This document shows, piece by piece, positions 23,401-36,300 of a DNA stretch of 64,000 nt; within the stretch, counting starts at the first letter, position 1; the number at the start of each line of letters is the position of its first letter. Position numbers and translations under genes: made by a program. Source of the stretch: Serripes groenlandicus (Eukaryota > Mollusca > Bivalvia > Cardiida > Cardiidae); assembly GCA_031761405.1 (NCBI GenBank), contig JASEVX010000008.1:68497811-68561810 (forward strand), written 5' to 3'. Below the pieces are notes generated by a model. It did not search any database. It saw nothing but the letters and a program-made list of their open reading frames with translations, and was not told where the DNA came from.

Positions 23401-26400
23401 AGCTAGTGTGGATCAACATGCCTTTCCATAGCACATTTAACCTTGACCGTTGCTAGTGTCGATCAACATGCCTCCCCATAGCACACCTACCCCTGAACGC
23501 AGCTAGTGTGGATCAACATGCCTCCCCATAGCACACCTACCCCTGAACGCAGCTAGTGTGGATCAACATGCCTCCCCATAGCACACCTACCCCTGAACGC
23601 AGCTAGTGTGGATTCAAATGCCTTCCTATAGCACACTTACCCTTTAAACGCAGCTAGTGTGGATCAAAATGCCTTCCCATAGCACACTTAACCTTGACTT
23701 CAGCTAGTGTGGATCAAAATGCCTTCCTATAGCACACTTACCCTTGAACGCAGCTAGTGTGAATCAAAATGCCTTCCCATAGCACACATATACCTTCTCA
23801 TAGCACACTTAATCTTGAACGCAGCTAGTGTGGATCAACACGCCTTCCATAGCATACTTACATCTGAACGCAGCTAGTGTGGATCAAAATGCCTTCTCAT
23901 AGCACACTTAATCTTGACTACAGCTTGTTTAGATCAAAATGCCTTCCCATAGCATACTTAACCTTGACTACAGCTTGTTTGGATCAACATGCCTTCCCAT
24001 AGAACACTTAACCTTGACTACAGCGAGTGTGGATCAACATGCTTTCCCATAGCACACGTAACATTGACTTCAGCTAGTGTGGATCAATATGGCTTCACAA
24101 AGCACACTAAACCTTGACTTCAGCTAGTGTGGATCAAAATGGCTTCACAAAGCACACTTAACCTTGACTTCAGCTAGTGTTGATCAAAATGGCTTCACAT
24201 AGCATACTTAACCTTGACTGCAGCTAGTGTGGATCAAAATGCCTTCTCATAGCACACTTAACCTTGACTACAGCTAGTGTTGATCAAAATGCCTTCTCAT
24301 AGCACACTTAATCATGAACGCAGCTAGTGTGGATCAAAATGCCTTCTCATAGCACACTTAACCTTGACTTCAGCTAGTGGGGATCAAAATGCCTGCTCAT
24401 AGCACACTTAATCTTGAACGCAGCTAGTGTGGATCAAAATGCCTTCTCATAGCACACTTAACCTTGACTTCAGCTAGTGGGGATCAAAATGCCTTCTCAT
24501 AGCACACTTAATCTTGAACGCAGCTAGTGTGGATCAAAATGCCTTCTCATAGCACACTTAACCTTGACTTCAGCTAGTTGGGATCAAAATGCCTTCTCAT
24601 AGCACTCTTAATCTTGACTGCAGCTAGTGTGGATCAACATGCCTTCTCATAGCACACTTAACTTTGACTGCAGCTAGTGTGGATCAACATGCCTTCTCAT
24701 AGTACACTAAACCTTGACTTCAGCTAGTGTGGATCAAAATGACTTCCCATAGCACACTAAACCTTGACTTCAGCTAGTGTGGATCAAAATGCCTTCCCAT
24801 AGCACACTAAACCTTGACTTCAGCTAGTGTGGATCAAAATGCCTTCCCAAAGCACACTAAACCTTGACTTCAGCTAGTGGGGATAAAAATGCCTTCCCAT
24901 AGCACACTAAACCTTGACTTCAGCTAGTGTGGATCAAAATGGCTTCACATAGCACACTTAACCTTGACTTCAGCTAGTGGGGATCAAAATGCCTTCTCAT
25001 AGCACACTTAATATTTAACGCAGCTAGTGTGGATCAAAATGCCTTCTCATAGCGCACTTAACCTTGACTTCAGCTAGTGGGGATCAAAATGCCTTCTCAT
25101 AGCACACTTAATCTAGAACGCAGCTAGTGTGGATCAAAATGCCTTCTCATAGCACACTTAACCTTGACTTCAGCTAGTGGGGATCAAAATGCCTTCTCAT
25201 AGCACACTTAATCTTGAACGCAGCTAGTGTGGATCAAAATGCCTTATCATAGCACACTTTACCTTGACTTCAGCTAGTTGGGATCAAAATGCCTTCTCAT
25301 AGCACTCTTAATCTGAACTGCAGCTAGTGTGGATCAACATGTCTTCTCATAGCACACTAAACATTGACTTCAGCTAGTGGGGATCAAAATGCCTTCTCAT
25401 AGCACACTTAATTTTGACTGCAGCTAGTGTGGATCAAAATGCCTTCTCAAAGCACACTTAACCTTGACTTCAGCTAGTGTGGATCAAAATGCCTCCCATA
25501 GCACACTTAACCTTGACTTCAGCTAGTGTGGATCAAAATGCCTTCCTATAGCACACTAAACCTTGACTTCAGCTAGTGTGGATCAAAATGCCTTCCCATA
25601 GCACACTTAACCTTGTCTTCAGCTAATGTGGATCAAAATGCCTTCCCATAGCACACTAAACCTTGACTTCAGCTAGTGGGGATCAAAATGCATTCCCATA
25701 GCACACTAAACCTTGACTTCAGCTAGTGTGGATCAAAATGGCTTCACATAGCACACTTAACCTTGACTACAGCTAGTGGGGATCAAAATGCCTTCTCATA
25801 GCTCACTTAATCTTGAACGTAGCTAGTGTGGATCAAAATGCCTTCTCATAGCACACTTAACCTTGACTTCAGCTAGTGGGGATCAAAATGCCTTCTCATA
25901 GCACACTTAATATTGAACGCAGCTAGTGTGGATCAAAATGCCTTCTCATAGCACACTTAATCTTGACTTCAGTTAGTGGGGATCAAAATGCCTTCTCATA
26001 GCACACTTAATCTTGAACGCAGCTAGTGTGGATCAAAATGCCTTCCCATAGCACACTTAACCTTGACTTCAGCTAGTGTGGATCAATATGCTTATCATAG
26101 CACACTTACCCCTGAACGCAGCTAGTGTGGATTAAAATGCCTTCCCATAGCACATTTACCCCTGAACGCAGCTGGTGTGGATTAAAATGCCTTCCCATAG
26201 CACATTTACCCCTGAACGCAGCTAGTGTGGATTAAAATGCCTTCCCATCGCACATTTAACCTTGACTACAGCTAGTGGTGATCAAAATGCCTTCACATAG
26301 CACACTTAACCTTGACCGCAGCTAGTGTGGATCCAAATGCCTTCCCAGAGCCCACTAAACCTTGACTGCAGCTAGTGTGGATAAAAATGCCTTCACATAG

Positions 26401-26432
26401 CACACTTAACCTTGACCCTAGCAAGTGGGGAT
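14474..26432. repeat. 50-bp satellite, block 4 (about 240 copies)
   Basis: The main block of the 50-bp array. The exact 50-bp step was checked at 14621/14671 (CGCAGCTAGT). Variant units recur in local clusters (TTGATATTGACTGCAG, GGAATAAAATGCCTGCCC, TTACCCCTGAACGCAG, TGACTTCAGCTAGTGGGGAT), which points to repeated block duplication. Some units are cut or fused (near 15370, 16030, 18005, 18530, 19120, 23275 and 23790). No protein frame survives, and no insertion larger than a unit is seen in this block. Confidence 0.95.
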
Positions 26433-26653
26433 CAAATTTGGCCATAAATAATCACTCATTCTAACCACTAGGTGGTATTTGGCCTATTGCTTCTACATTT
26501 TAATTAGAGAACATGCTTATTTGAAATATTGTTGACAACAATCACTGCATAACTAAAGTCAAACATTGCCCGGACACTTACACTTTTAAACAGTAATATA
26601 TCCTCCCTTAGCCTTTGTGTAAAATTCAAAACCAATTAAAGTAGGGATTAGTC
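26433..26653. other. unassigned spacer
   Basis: AT-rich sequence after the satellite. Nothing recognised. Confidence 0.5.
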
Positions 26654-26765
26654 TTAACCATTTCCCACATGATTGATGTATTTGCAAACATTATGGGACA
26701 AGGAGAAATTGCTCATATTTTCGATTCATTTCTAAAATTGACCTGATTTTGATGTTTTCAAGCTC
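26654..26765. mobile_element. CCCTTTCCC palindromic MITE, partial
   Basis: TTAACCATTTCCCACAT is the left end, followed by GCAAACATTATGGGACAAGG and AGAAATTGCTCAT. The right arm is degraded (TGATGTTTTCAAGCTC). Confidence 0.65.
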
Positions 26766-26794
26766 AGTCAATAACGACGAAGACTATCAATCGA

Positions 26795-27297
26795 GGGATC
26801 GAGAGTGTGAACCCATACATGGTCGAGGGATCGAGAGTGTGTCCCCATGCATGGTCGAGAGTGTGAACCCATGCATGGTCGAGGGATCAAGAGTGTGAAC
26901 CCATGCATGGTCGAGGGATCTAGAGTGTGAACCCATGCATGGTCGAGGGATCTAGAGTGTGAACCCATGCATGGTCGAGGGATCAAGAGTGTGAACCCAT
27001 GCATGGTCGAGGGATCGAGTTTGAACCCATGCATGGTCGAGGGATCGAGTGTGAACCCATGCATGGTCGAGGGATCGAGTGTGAACCCATGCATGGTCGA
27101 GGGATCGAGTTTGAACCCATGCATTGTCGAGAGTGTGAACCCATGCATGGTCGAGGGATCGAGAGTGCGAACCCATGCATGGTCGTGGGATCGAGAGTGT
27201 GAACCCATGCATGATCGAGAGTGTGAACCCATGCATGGTCGAGAGTGTGAACCCATGCATGGTCGAGGGATCGAGAGTGTGAACCCGTGCATGGTCG
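26795..27297. repeat. 32-bp palindrome-bearing minisatellite (about 17 copies)
   Basis: Units contain GAACCCATGCATGGTCGAGG followed by GATCGAGAGTGT. Unit length varies (about 20, 29 or 32 bp) through loss of GGATCGA blocks. Each carries the ATGCAT palindrome. Several frames stay open on both strands because the unit lacks stops; these are not considered genes. Confidence 0.95.
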
Positions 27298-27342
27298 TTC
27301 ATTCTTTTCGATGATAACAAAAGCATTTTGGCGAGTGTCATT

Positions 27343-27490
27343 GGTCTAAATAGTATATGTGGGAAGGTAGCCAGTTGTCTAGGAGGAATGTAATTTTGAG
27401 TATAGGACTGGTACTACAAAGCTAGGAACTCATGTTGGATGAAGATGTTGCCGTGATATAACTGAAATACTGTTGAACACAAACAGCAGC
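27343..27490 (+). mobile_element. SINE copy, 5'-truncated
   Basis: TATGTGGGAAGGTAGCCAGT, GGACTGGTACTA and TTGCCGTGATATAACTGAAA match the bodies of the copies at 2000 and (inverted) at 56735. No tRNA-like head. Confidence 0.7.
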
Positions 27491-29302
27491 AGATTCTTTC
27501 TATAAGGGAAAGGGTAGAGCACAGGGACGCGCTCCTCTAAAAATAAATATCACCCTATGATATCAGATATTTATGCATGGGGTCATTAGTCGCCGGGCAG
27601 AAGCCCGCGACTTCTATTTTTAATAGGTTTTCGGAATCACATGGGAGGGGGGGTTATTATTAGATTTTTTTTTTTTAAATGTCTTGAACATATTACAATT
27701 GCGTTTGTTTAAAAACACTAAGTTATGACACATTTAAAATGAAATAAATATTCCGATGTTTTAAGTATGTGCAGTTTCTTTATTCTGACTTGCATTTACG
27801 TTTTTGTGTTTTATTTACGAAGACAAAACAGTCCCTATTAGCTAGACTGCGATACTTTATTTTCATAAACTATGTAATCAAAAGGCGATAACTACAAACC
27901 TTTACGTCGCACAGTCTAATTTTTTGTACATACGCGCACCTGCTTGCAGAAGACTATCGATATGAAAATCACTTCGAATTCTCCTTTTAATAGATAAGTA
28001 TCAACATAAACTGGTAACAGAAACAAAAATAAGAAATATTTTGTGAAAATATGTCTCAAATATAAGCCTGTTTATCGGTCGTGAACGTCGAAACGCCTTT
28101 TCCTCAGTTCGTGACCTAGTTTCATATTGCCAAAATGTAAAGTGACTTGTTTATGCAGACAAAAAATGTCGCACGACGAATTGATTTCTTAAACGTCACG
28201 AAACGAGTGCATGGGTCGAATGTAGGAGAAAGAAAGATAATATAGAAATGCTTTTTTTTCCCTCGAATGCAGTGGAATAAAACATGCACTAATGCCTTGC
28301 CTGATTTTTTATTCACTTTCTTCGATGTCTGACACTACGCCTCGATTTGGCACACGAGGGTCAACATTTCGAAAGAATATTCAAACACCTTATAACAGAT
28401 AGATAGCTAATATTACACACTTGAATGATTAAATATATGTGATATTAAATATTTATTTGGCTTGAAACAAATTAAGAGAAGAACAAACTCTGATAAACAA
28501 TATATTTAGAAATAAAGAAAATCTGCTCTTTCGCACCCAATTAATTTTATACTTGCCACCTATTAAATAGTAATGGGACTCGCAATTGGCATTTCTCTTG
28601 CGCCAAACATATATTGTTATGCATCAACGATTTAGATAAACAATTTAGCTGATATGTTGTTTCAAGTGTGGTCTACTTTTTAAACATATGAGGATAAATT
28701 TTAACATCTGTGAAATATTTATTATAATTATTATTAAAAAGGAGGAAGTTCATGTCTTCAGCAATTTAACCGTTTTCTCAATGTTTTAAGCGTTTAAAGG
28801 TTTTCATTGTTGCTTCAGACATGGAAAGGGTTTAATAGCTTTTTATTGCATGTAGATTTAAACCCTAAAATGTATTAATTTGTTGTGGTTTTATTGACAA
28901 ATACAAAACATCAAAAATCCTGACCAAAAGAAATCCTGAAATTTGTAGATCTATGTGGAATTTCAAAAATCCTGGAATTAGTCCTTATGAAAACATTATG
29001 TGTATGTTTAGACTAATGAAAGTCAAGAATACATGTGTGTTAAAAAATAAATCAATGCAGTCTTTTCCGGCGACATTGATGCCTTGCATCAACTTTCTCT
29101 TGTATTTAGTTTAAGAGGAGCCCGTCCCTGTGAGTAGAGGTGCCAACACGGACTTTCTTCCCCAATATAAGCATATATGTAACTCAAATCTGATGACTCG
29201 AAAAAGATATGTACGGAGTTAAGGTATTACTTGTGGTTGATTGTGGAAGAATCATTCTGTAGTTATAAAAAACTACGTCACCATTTAGGACATGTCCTGT
29301 TT
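27491..29302. other. long stretch without recognised gene
   Basis: AT-rich, with many stops in all frames and no repeat unit, protein motif or clear inverted repeat seen. It may be simple intergenic DNA. Confidence 0.5.
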
Positions 29303-29556
29303 AATAAACCCTTTGCCACATGCAGTGTGTTGCTCTTCCAGAATGTCAAAAACAAATTGGGAAAAGGTAACATTGTTTGAAACAAGCAGTTCCTCTTTTT
29401 CTCAGAATGTTTTCTTATCTTATTCCTCACAATGCTTTCTAGTCTTATTTTTAAAAAGGTTTATTTTTTTCTTATTTATTTCCCCCCCCCCCCCCCCCCC
29501 CCCCCCAATTTCATATTCATCTGTAGTAGATGTGTTGTATGTGTGAAAAGGGTTAA
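29303..29556. mobile_element. CCCTTTCCC palindromic MITE, parent of the adjacent array
   Basis: The left end AAACCCTTTGCCACATGCAG and a degraded core (GGTAACATTGTTTGAAAC) precede a run of 25 C (29482-29506). The right end CTGTAGTAGATGTGTTGTAT then GTGTGAAAAGGGTTAAC is the same sequence that is repeated in tandem just downstream. Confidence 0.6.
29482..29506. repeat. homopolymer C25
   Basis: Twenty-five consecutive C. The exact length may be an assembly estimate. Confidence 0.95.
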
Positions 29557-30172
29557 CACATCTGTAGCAGATGTGTGAAAAGGCTCAACACATATTCAAT
29601 AGTAGCAGCTGTGTAAAAGGGTTAAAACATCCATCTGCAGCCGATGTGTTGTATGTGTGAAAGGGCTAAAGACATTTCCATCTGTAGACCATGTGTTGTA
29701 TGTGGGGAAGGGGTGTAACACATATCCATCTGTAGCCCATGTGTTGTATGTGTGAAAGGGCTAAAGACATTTCCATCTGTAGCCCATGTGTTGTATGTGG
29801 GGAAGGGGTTAACACATATCCATCTGTAGCCCATGTGTTGTATGTGGGGAAGGGGCTAAAGACATTTCCATATGTAGCCCATGTGTTGTATGTGGGGAAG
29901 GGGTTAACACATATTCATCTGTAGCCCATGTGTTATATGTGGGGAAGGGGTTAACACATATCCATCTGTAGCCCATGTGTTGTATGTGGGGAAGGGGTTA
30001 ACACATTTCCATCTGTAGCCCATGTGTTGTTTGTGGGGAAGGGGTTAAAACATATCCATCTGTAGTATATGTGTTGAAGGGGTTAACACATATCCATCTG
30101 AAGTATATGTGTTGAAGGGGTTAACACATATCCATCTGTAGTAGATGTGTTGTATATGTGAGTGGGCTAAAT
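29520..30172. repeat. 47-bp minisatellite derived from a MITE terminus
   Basis: Units (catctgtag starts at 29916 and 29963) contain CATCTGTAGCCCATGTGTTG, TATGTGGGGAAGGGGTTAAC and ACATATC. The sequence matches the right end of the palindromic MITE family (CTGCAGATGTGTTGTATGTG then GGAAAGGGTTAA at 55551) plus a few flanking bases. About 13 copies; the last ones are shortened (TGTGTTGAAGGGGTTAACAC). Confidence 0.9.
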
Positions 30173-30380
30173 TCTTTTTAAGCATTGAGGCATATAAAAT
30201 TTGGAGTAAAGTTTTGATAAACACTTGAAAACAATTTTGATAGAGTAGAAAACACTCATATATTGGCAATTTCTTCTGTTCCCGGAATGTGTTCAATAGT
30301 TTTCTATGCATCAAGCAGTTCGGATTAATGTTGTTCTAGTACATTCTCTTGAGCAATAATTTAAATTCTTAGGTATAAAC
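30173..30380. other. unassigned spacer
   Basis: About 210 bp of unique-looking sequence between the 47-bp and 37-bp arrays. Nothing recognised. Confidence 0.5.
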
Positions 30381-33300
30381 CGCCTGGTCACCAACTCTAA
30401 AGGTGGTCTTAAATAAAACCCTAATCTCTCACACTAGAGCTGGTCTTAAATAGAACCCTGGTCTGCCACTCTAGAGGTGCTCTTAAATAGAACCCTGGTC
30501 TCTCAAACTAAAGGTGGTCCTAAATAGAACTCTGGTCTCTCACACTAGAGGTGGTCTTAAATAGAACCCTGGTCTTTCACACTAGAGGTGGTCTTAAATA
30601 GAACCCTGGTCTCTCACTCTAGAGGTGGTCTTAAATAGAACCTTGGTCTCTCACTCTAGAGGTGGTCTTACATAGAACCCTGGTCTCTCACACTAGAGGT
30701 GGTCTTAAATATAAGCCTGGTCTCTCACACTAGAGGTGGTCTTACATAGAACCCTGGTCTCTAACACTAGAGGTGGTCTTACATAGAACCCTGGTCTCTA
30801 ACACTAGAGGTGGTCTTAAATATAACCCTGGTCTCCCACACTAGAGGTGGTCCTAAATAGAACCCTGGTCTGCCACTCTAAAGGTGGTCTTACATAGAAC
30901 CCTAGTCTGCCACTCTAAATGTGGTCTTAAATAGAACCCTGGTCTCCCACTCTAGAGGTGGTCTTAAATAGAACCCTGGTCTCCCACACTAGAGGTGGTC
31001 TTAAATAGAACCCTGGTCTCTCACACTAGAGGTGGTCTTAAATAGAACCCTAGTCTCTCACTCTAGAGGTGGTCCTAAATAGAACCCTGGTCTCTCACTC
31101 TAGAGGTGGTCTTAAATAGAACCCTGGTCTCTCACACTAGAGGTGGTCTTAAATAGAACCCTGGTATCTCACTATAGAGATGGTCTTAAATAGAACCCTG
31201 GTCTCTCACACTAGAGGTGGTCTTAAATAGAACCCTAGTCTCTCATTCTAGAGGTGGTCCTAAATAGAACCCTGGTCTCTCACTCTAGAGGTGGTCTTAA
31301 ATAGAACCCTGGTCTCCCACTCTAGAGGTGGTCTTAAATAGAACCCTGGTCTCCCACACAAGAGGTGGTCTTAAATAGAACCCTGGTCTCCCACACTAGA
31401 GGTGGTCCTAAATAGAACCCTGGTCTGCCACTCTAGAGGTGCTCTTAAATAGAACCCTGGTCTCTCACACTAGAGGTGGTCCTAAATAGAACCCTGGTCT
31501 GCCACTCTAGAGGTGCTCTTAAATAGAACCCTGGTCTCTCAAACTAAAGGTGGTCCTAAATAGAACTCTGGTCTCTCACACTAGAGGTGGTCCTAAATAG
31601 AACCCTGGTATGCCAATCTAAAGGTGGTCTTAAATAGAACTCTGGTCTGCCACTCTAGAGGTGGTCCTAAATAGAACCCTGGTCTCTCACTCTAAATGTG
31701 GTCTTAAATAGAACTCTGGTCTCCCACTCTAAAGGTGGTCCTAAATAGAACCCTGTTTTCCCACTCTAAAGGTGGTCCTAAATAGAACCCTGGTCTCTCA
31801 CACTAGAGGTGGTCCTAAATAGAACCCTGGTCTCTCACTCTAAACGTGGTCTTAAATATAACCCTGGTCTCCCTCACTAGAGGTGGTCCTAAATAGAACC
31901 CTGGTCTGCCACTCTAAATGTGGTCTTACATAGAACCCTAGTCTGCCACTCTAAAGGTGGTCTTAAATAGAACCCTGGTCTCCCACACTAGAGGTGGTCC
32001 TAAATAGAACCCTGGTCTGCCACTCTAAAGGTGGTCTTAAATAGAACTCTGGTCTGCCACTCTAAAGGTGCTCTTAAATAGAACCCTGGTCTCTCACTCT
32101 AAATGTGGTCTTAAATAGAACTCTGCTCTCTCACACTAGAGGTGGTCCTAAATAGAACCCTGGTCTGCCACTCTAAAGGTGGTCTTAAATAGAACTCTGG
32201 TCTGCCACTCTAGAGGTGGTCCTAAATAGAACCCTGGTCTCTCACTCTAAAGGTGGTCTTGAATAGAACCCTGGTCTCCCACTCTAAAGGTGGTCCTAAA
32301 TAGAACCCTGGTCTCTCCCACTAGAGGTGGTCCTAAATAGAACCCTGGTCTCCCACTCTAAAGGTGGTCTTAAATAGAACTCTGGTCTGCCACTCTAGAG
32401 GTGGTCCTAAATAGAACCCTGGTCTCTCACTCTAAATGTGGTCTTAAATAGAACCCTGATATCCCACTCTAAGGTGGTCTTAAATAGAACCCTGGTCTCT
32501 CACACTAGAGATGGTCCTAAATAGAACCCTGGTCTCCCACTCTAAAGGTGGTCTTATATAGAACTCTGGTCTCTCACTCTAGAGGTGGTCTTAAATAGAA
32601 CCCTGGTCTCTCACACTAGAGGTGGTCCTAAATAGAACCTTGGTCTGCCACTCTAAATGTGGTCTTATATAGAACTCTGGTCTCTCACTCTAGAGGTGGT
32701 CTTAAATAGAACACTGGTCTCTCACACTAGAGGTGGTCTTAAATAGAACCCTGGTCTCTCACTCTAAAGGTGGTCTTAAATAGAACCCAGGTCTGCCACT
32801 CTAGAGGTGGTCTTAAATAAAACCCTGGTCTCTCACTCTAGAGGTGGTCTTAAATAGAACCCTGGTCTCCCACTCTAAAGGTGGTCTTAAATAGAACCCT
32901 GGTCTCCCACACTAGAGGTGGTCTTAAATAGAACCCTGGTCTCCCACTGTAGAGTTGGTCTTAAATAGAACCCTGGTATCCCACTCTAGAGGTGGTCTTA
33001 AATAGAACCCTGGTCTCTCACTCTAGAGGTGGTCTTAAATAGAACCCTGGTCTCTCACACTAGAGGTGGTCTTAGATAGAACCCTACTCTCTCACACTAG
33101 AGGAGGTCTTAAATAGAACCCTGGTCTCCCACTCTAGAGGTGGTCTTAAATAGAACCCTGGTCTCTCACTCTAGAGGTGGTCTTAAATAGAACCCTGGTC
33201 TCTCACACTAGAGGTGGTCTTAGATAGAACCCTACTCTCTCACACTAGAGGAGGTCTTAAATAGAACCCTGGTCTCTCACTCTAAAGGTGGTCTTAAATA

Positions 33301-36300
33301 GAACCCTGGTCTCCCACTCTAGAGGTGGTCTTAAATAGAACCCTGGTCTCCCACACAAGAGGTGGTCTTAAATAGAACCCTGGTCTCCCACACTAGAGGT
33401 GGTCCTAAATAGAACCCTGGTCTGCCACTCTAGAGGTGCTCTTAAATAGAACCCTGGTCTCTCACACTAGAGGTGGTCCTAAATAGAACCCTGGTCTGCC
33501 ACTCTAGAGGTGCTCTTAAATAGAACCCTGGTCTCTCAAACTAAAGGTGGTCCTAAATAGAACTCTGGTCTCTCACACTAGAGGTGGTCCTAAATAGAAC
33601 CCTGGTATGCCAATCTAAAGGTGGTCTTAAATAGAACTCTGGTCTGCCACTCTAGAGGTGGTCCTAAATAGAACCCTGGTCTCTCACTCTAAATGTGGTC
33701 TTAAATAGAACTCTGGTCTCCCACTCTAAAGGTGGTCCTAAATAGAACCCTGGTCTCCCACTCAAAAGGTGGTCCTAAATAGAACCCTGGTCTCTCACAC
33801 TAGAGGTGGTCCTAAATAGAACCCTGGTCTCTCACTCTAAATGTGGTCTTAAATATAACCCTGGTCTCCCACACTAGAGGTGGTCCTAAATAGAACCCTG
33901 GTCTGCCCCTCTAAATGTGGTCTTACATAGAACCCTAGTCTGCCACTCTAAAGGTGGTCTTAAATAGAACCCTGGTCTCCCACACTAGAGGTGGTCCTAA
34001 ATAGAACCCTGGTCTGCCACTCTAAAGGTGGTCTTAAATAGAACTCTGGTCTGCCACTCTAAAGGTGCTCTTAAATAGAACCCTGGTCTCTCACTCTAAA
34101 TGTGGTCTTAAATAGAACTCTGCTCTCTCACACTAGAGGTGGTCCTAAATAGAACCCTGGTCTGCCACTCTAAAGGTGGTCTTAAATAGAACTCTGGTCT
34201 GCCACTCTAGAGGTGGTCCTAAATAGAACCCTGGTCTCTCACTCTAAAGGTGGTCTTGAATAGAACCCTGGTCGCCCACTCTAAAGGTGGTCCTAAATAG
34301 AACCCTGGTCTCTCACCCTAGAGGTGGTCCTAAATAGAACCCTGGTCTCCCACTCTAAAGGTGGTCTTAAATAGAACTCTGGTCTGCCACTCTAGAGGTG
34401 GTCCTAAATAGAACCCTGGTCTCTCACTCTAAATGTGGTCTTAAATAGAACCCTGATCTCCCACTCTAAGGTTGTCTTAAATAGAACCCTGGTCTCTCAC
34501 ACTAGAGATGGTCCTAAATAGAACCCTGGTCTCCCACTCTAAAGGTGGTCTTATATAGAACTCTGGTCTCTCACTCTAGAGGTGGTCTTAAATAGAACCC
34601 TGGTCTCTCACACTAGATGTGGTCCTAAATAGAACCCTGGTCTGCCACTCTAAATGTGGTCTTATATAGAACTCTGGTCTCTCACTCTAGAGGTGGTCTT
34701 AAATAGAACACTGGTCTCTCACACTAGAGGTGGTCTTAAATAGAACCCTGGTCTCTCACTCTAAAGGTGGTCTTAAATAGAACCCAGGTCTGCCACTCTA
34801 GAGGTGGTCTTAAATAGAACCCTGGTCTCCCACTCTAAAGGTGGTCTTAAATAGAACCCTGGTCTCCCACACTAGAGGTGGTCTTAAATAGAACCCTGGT
34901 CTCCCACTGTAGAGTTGGTCTTAAATAGAACCCTGGTCTCTCACACTAGAGGCGGTCTTAAATAGAACCCTGGTCTCTTACACTAGAGATGGTCTTAAAT
35001 AGAACCCTGGTCTCTCACTCTAGAGGTGGTCTTAAATAGAACCCTGGTCTCCCACTCTAGAGGTGGTCTTAACTAGAACCCTGGTCTCTCACTCTAGAGG
35101 TGGTCGTAAATAGAACCCTGGTCTCTCACACTAGAGGCGGTCTTAAATAGAACCCTGGTCTCTTACACTAGAGATGGTCTTAAATAGAACCCTGGTCTCT
35201 CACTCTAGAGGTTGTCTTAAATAGAACCCTGGTCTTTCACTCTAGAGGTGGTCTTATATAGAACCCTGGTCTCTCACACTAGAGGTGGTCTTAAATAGAA
35301 CCCTGGTCTCTCACTCTAGAGGTGGTCTTAAATAGAACCCTGGTCTCTCACTCTAGAGGTGGTCTTAGATAGAACCCTACTCTCTCACACTAGAGGAGGT
35401 CTTAAATAGAACCCTGGTCTCTCACTCTAAAGGTGGTCTTAAATAGAACCCTGGTCTCCTACTCTAGAGGTGGTCTTAAATAGAACCCTGGTCTCTCACT
35501 CTAGAGTTGGTCTTAAATAGAACCCTGGTCTCCCACTCTAAAGGTGATCTTAAATAGAACCCTGGTCTCCCACACTAGAGGTGGTCTTAAATAGAACCCC
35601 GGTCTCCCACTCTAGAGGTGGTCTTAAATAGAACCCTGGTATCCCACTCTAGAGGTGGTCGTAAATAGAACCCTGGTCTCTCACACTAGAGGAGGTCTTA
35701 AATAGAACCCTGGTCTCCCACACTAGAGGTGGTCTTAAATAGAACCCTGGTCTCTCACTCTAGAGGTGGTCGTAAATAGAACCCTGGTCTCTCACACTAG
35801 AGGCGGTCTTAAATAGAACCCTGGTCTCTTACACTAGAGATGGTCTTAAATAGAACCCTGGTCTCTCACTCTAGAGGTGGTCTTAAATAGAACCCTGGTC
35901 TTTCACTCTAGAGGTGGTCTTAAATAGAACCCTGGTCTCTCACACTAGAGATGGTCTTACATAGAACCCTACTCTCTAACACTAGAGGTGGTCTTAAATA
36001 GAACCCTGGTCTCCCACTCTTGAGGTGGTCTTAAATAGAACCCTGGTCTCTCACTCTAGAGGTGGTCTTAAATAGAACCCTGGTCTCTCACACTAGAGAT
36101 GGTCTTACATAGAACCCTACTCTCTAACACTAGAGGTGGTCTTAAATAGAACCCTGGTCTCTCACTCTAGAGGTGGTCGTAAATAGAACCCTGGTCTCTC
36201 ACACTAGAGGCGGTCTTAAATAGAACCCTGGTCTCTTACACTAGAGATGGTCTTAAATAGAACCCTACTCTCTAACACTAGAGGTGGTCTTAAATAGAAC

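Noticed and set aside
26768..27341. Repetitive proteins (MHGFTLDPS-type) on both strands
   Set aside because: The frames exist only because the minisatellite unit lacks stop codons. No start context, no splice signals, no domain.
29292..29546. 84-residue frame ending in a proline run
   Set aside because: The proline run is the C25 homopolymer, and the frame overlaps a MITE.
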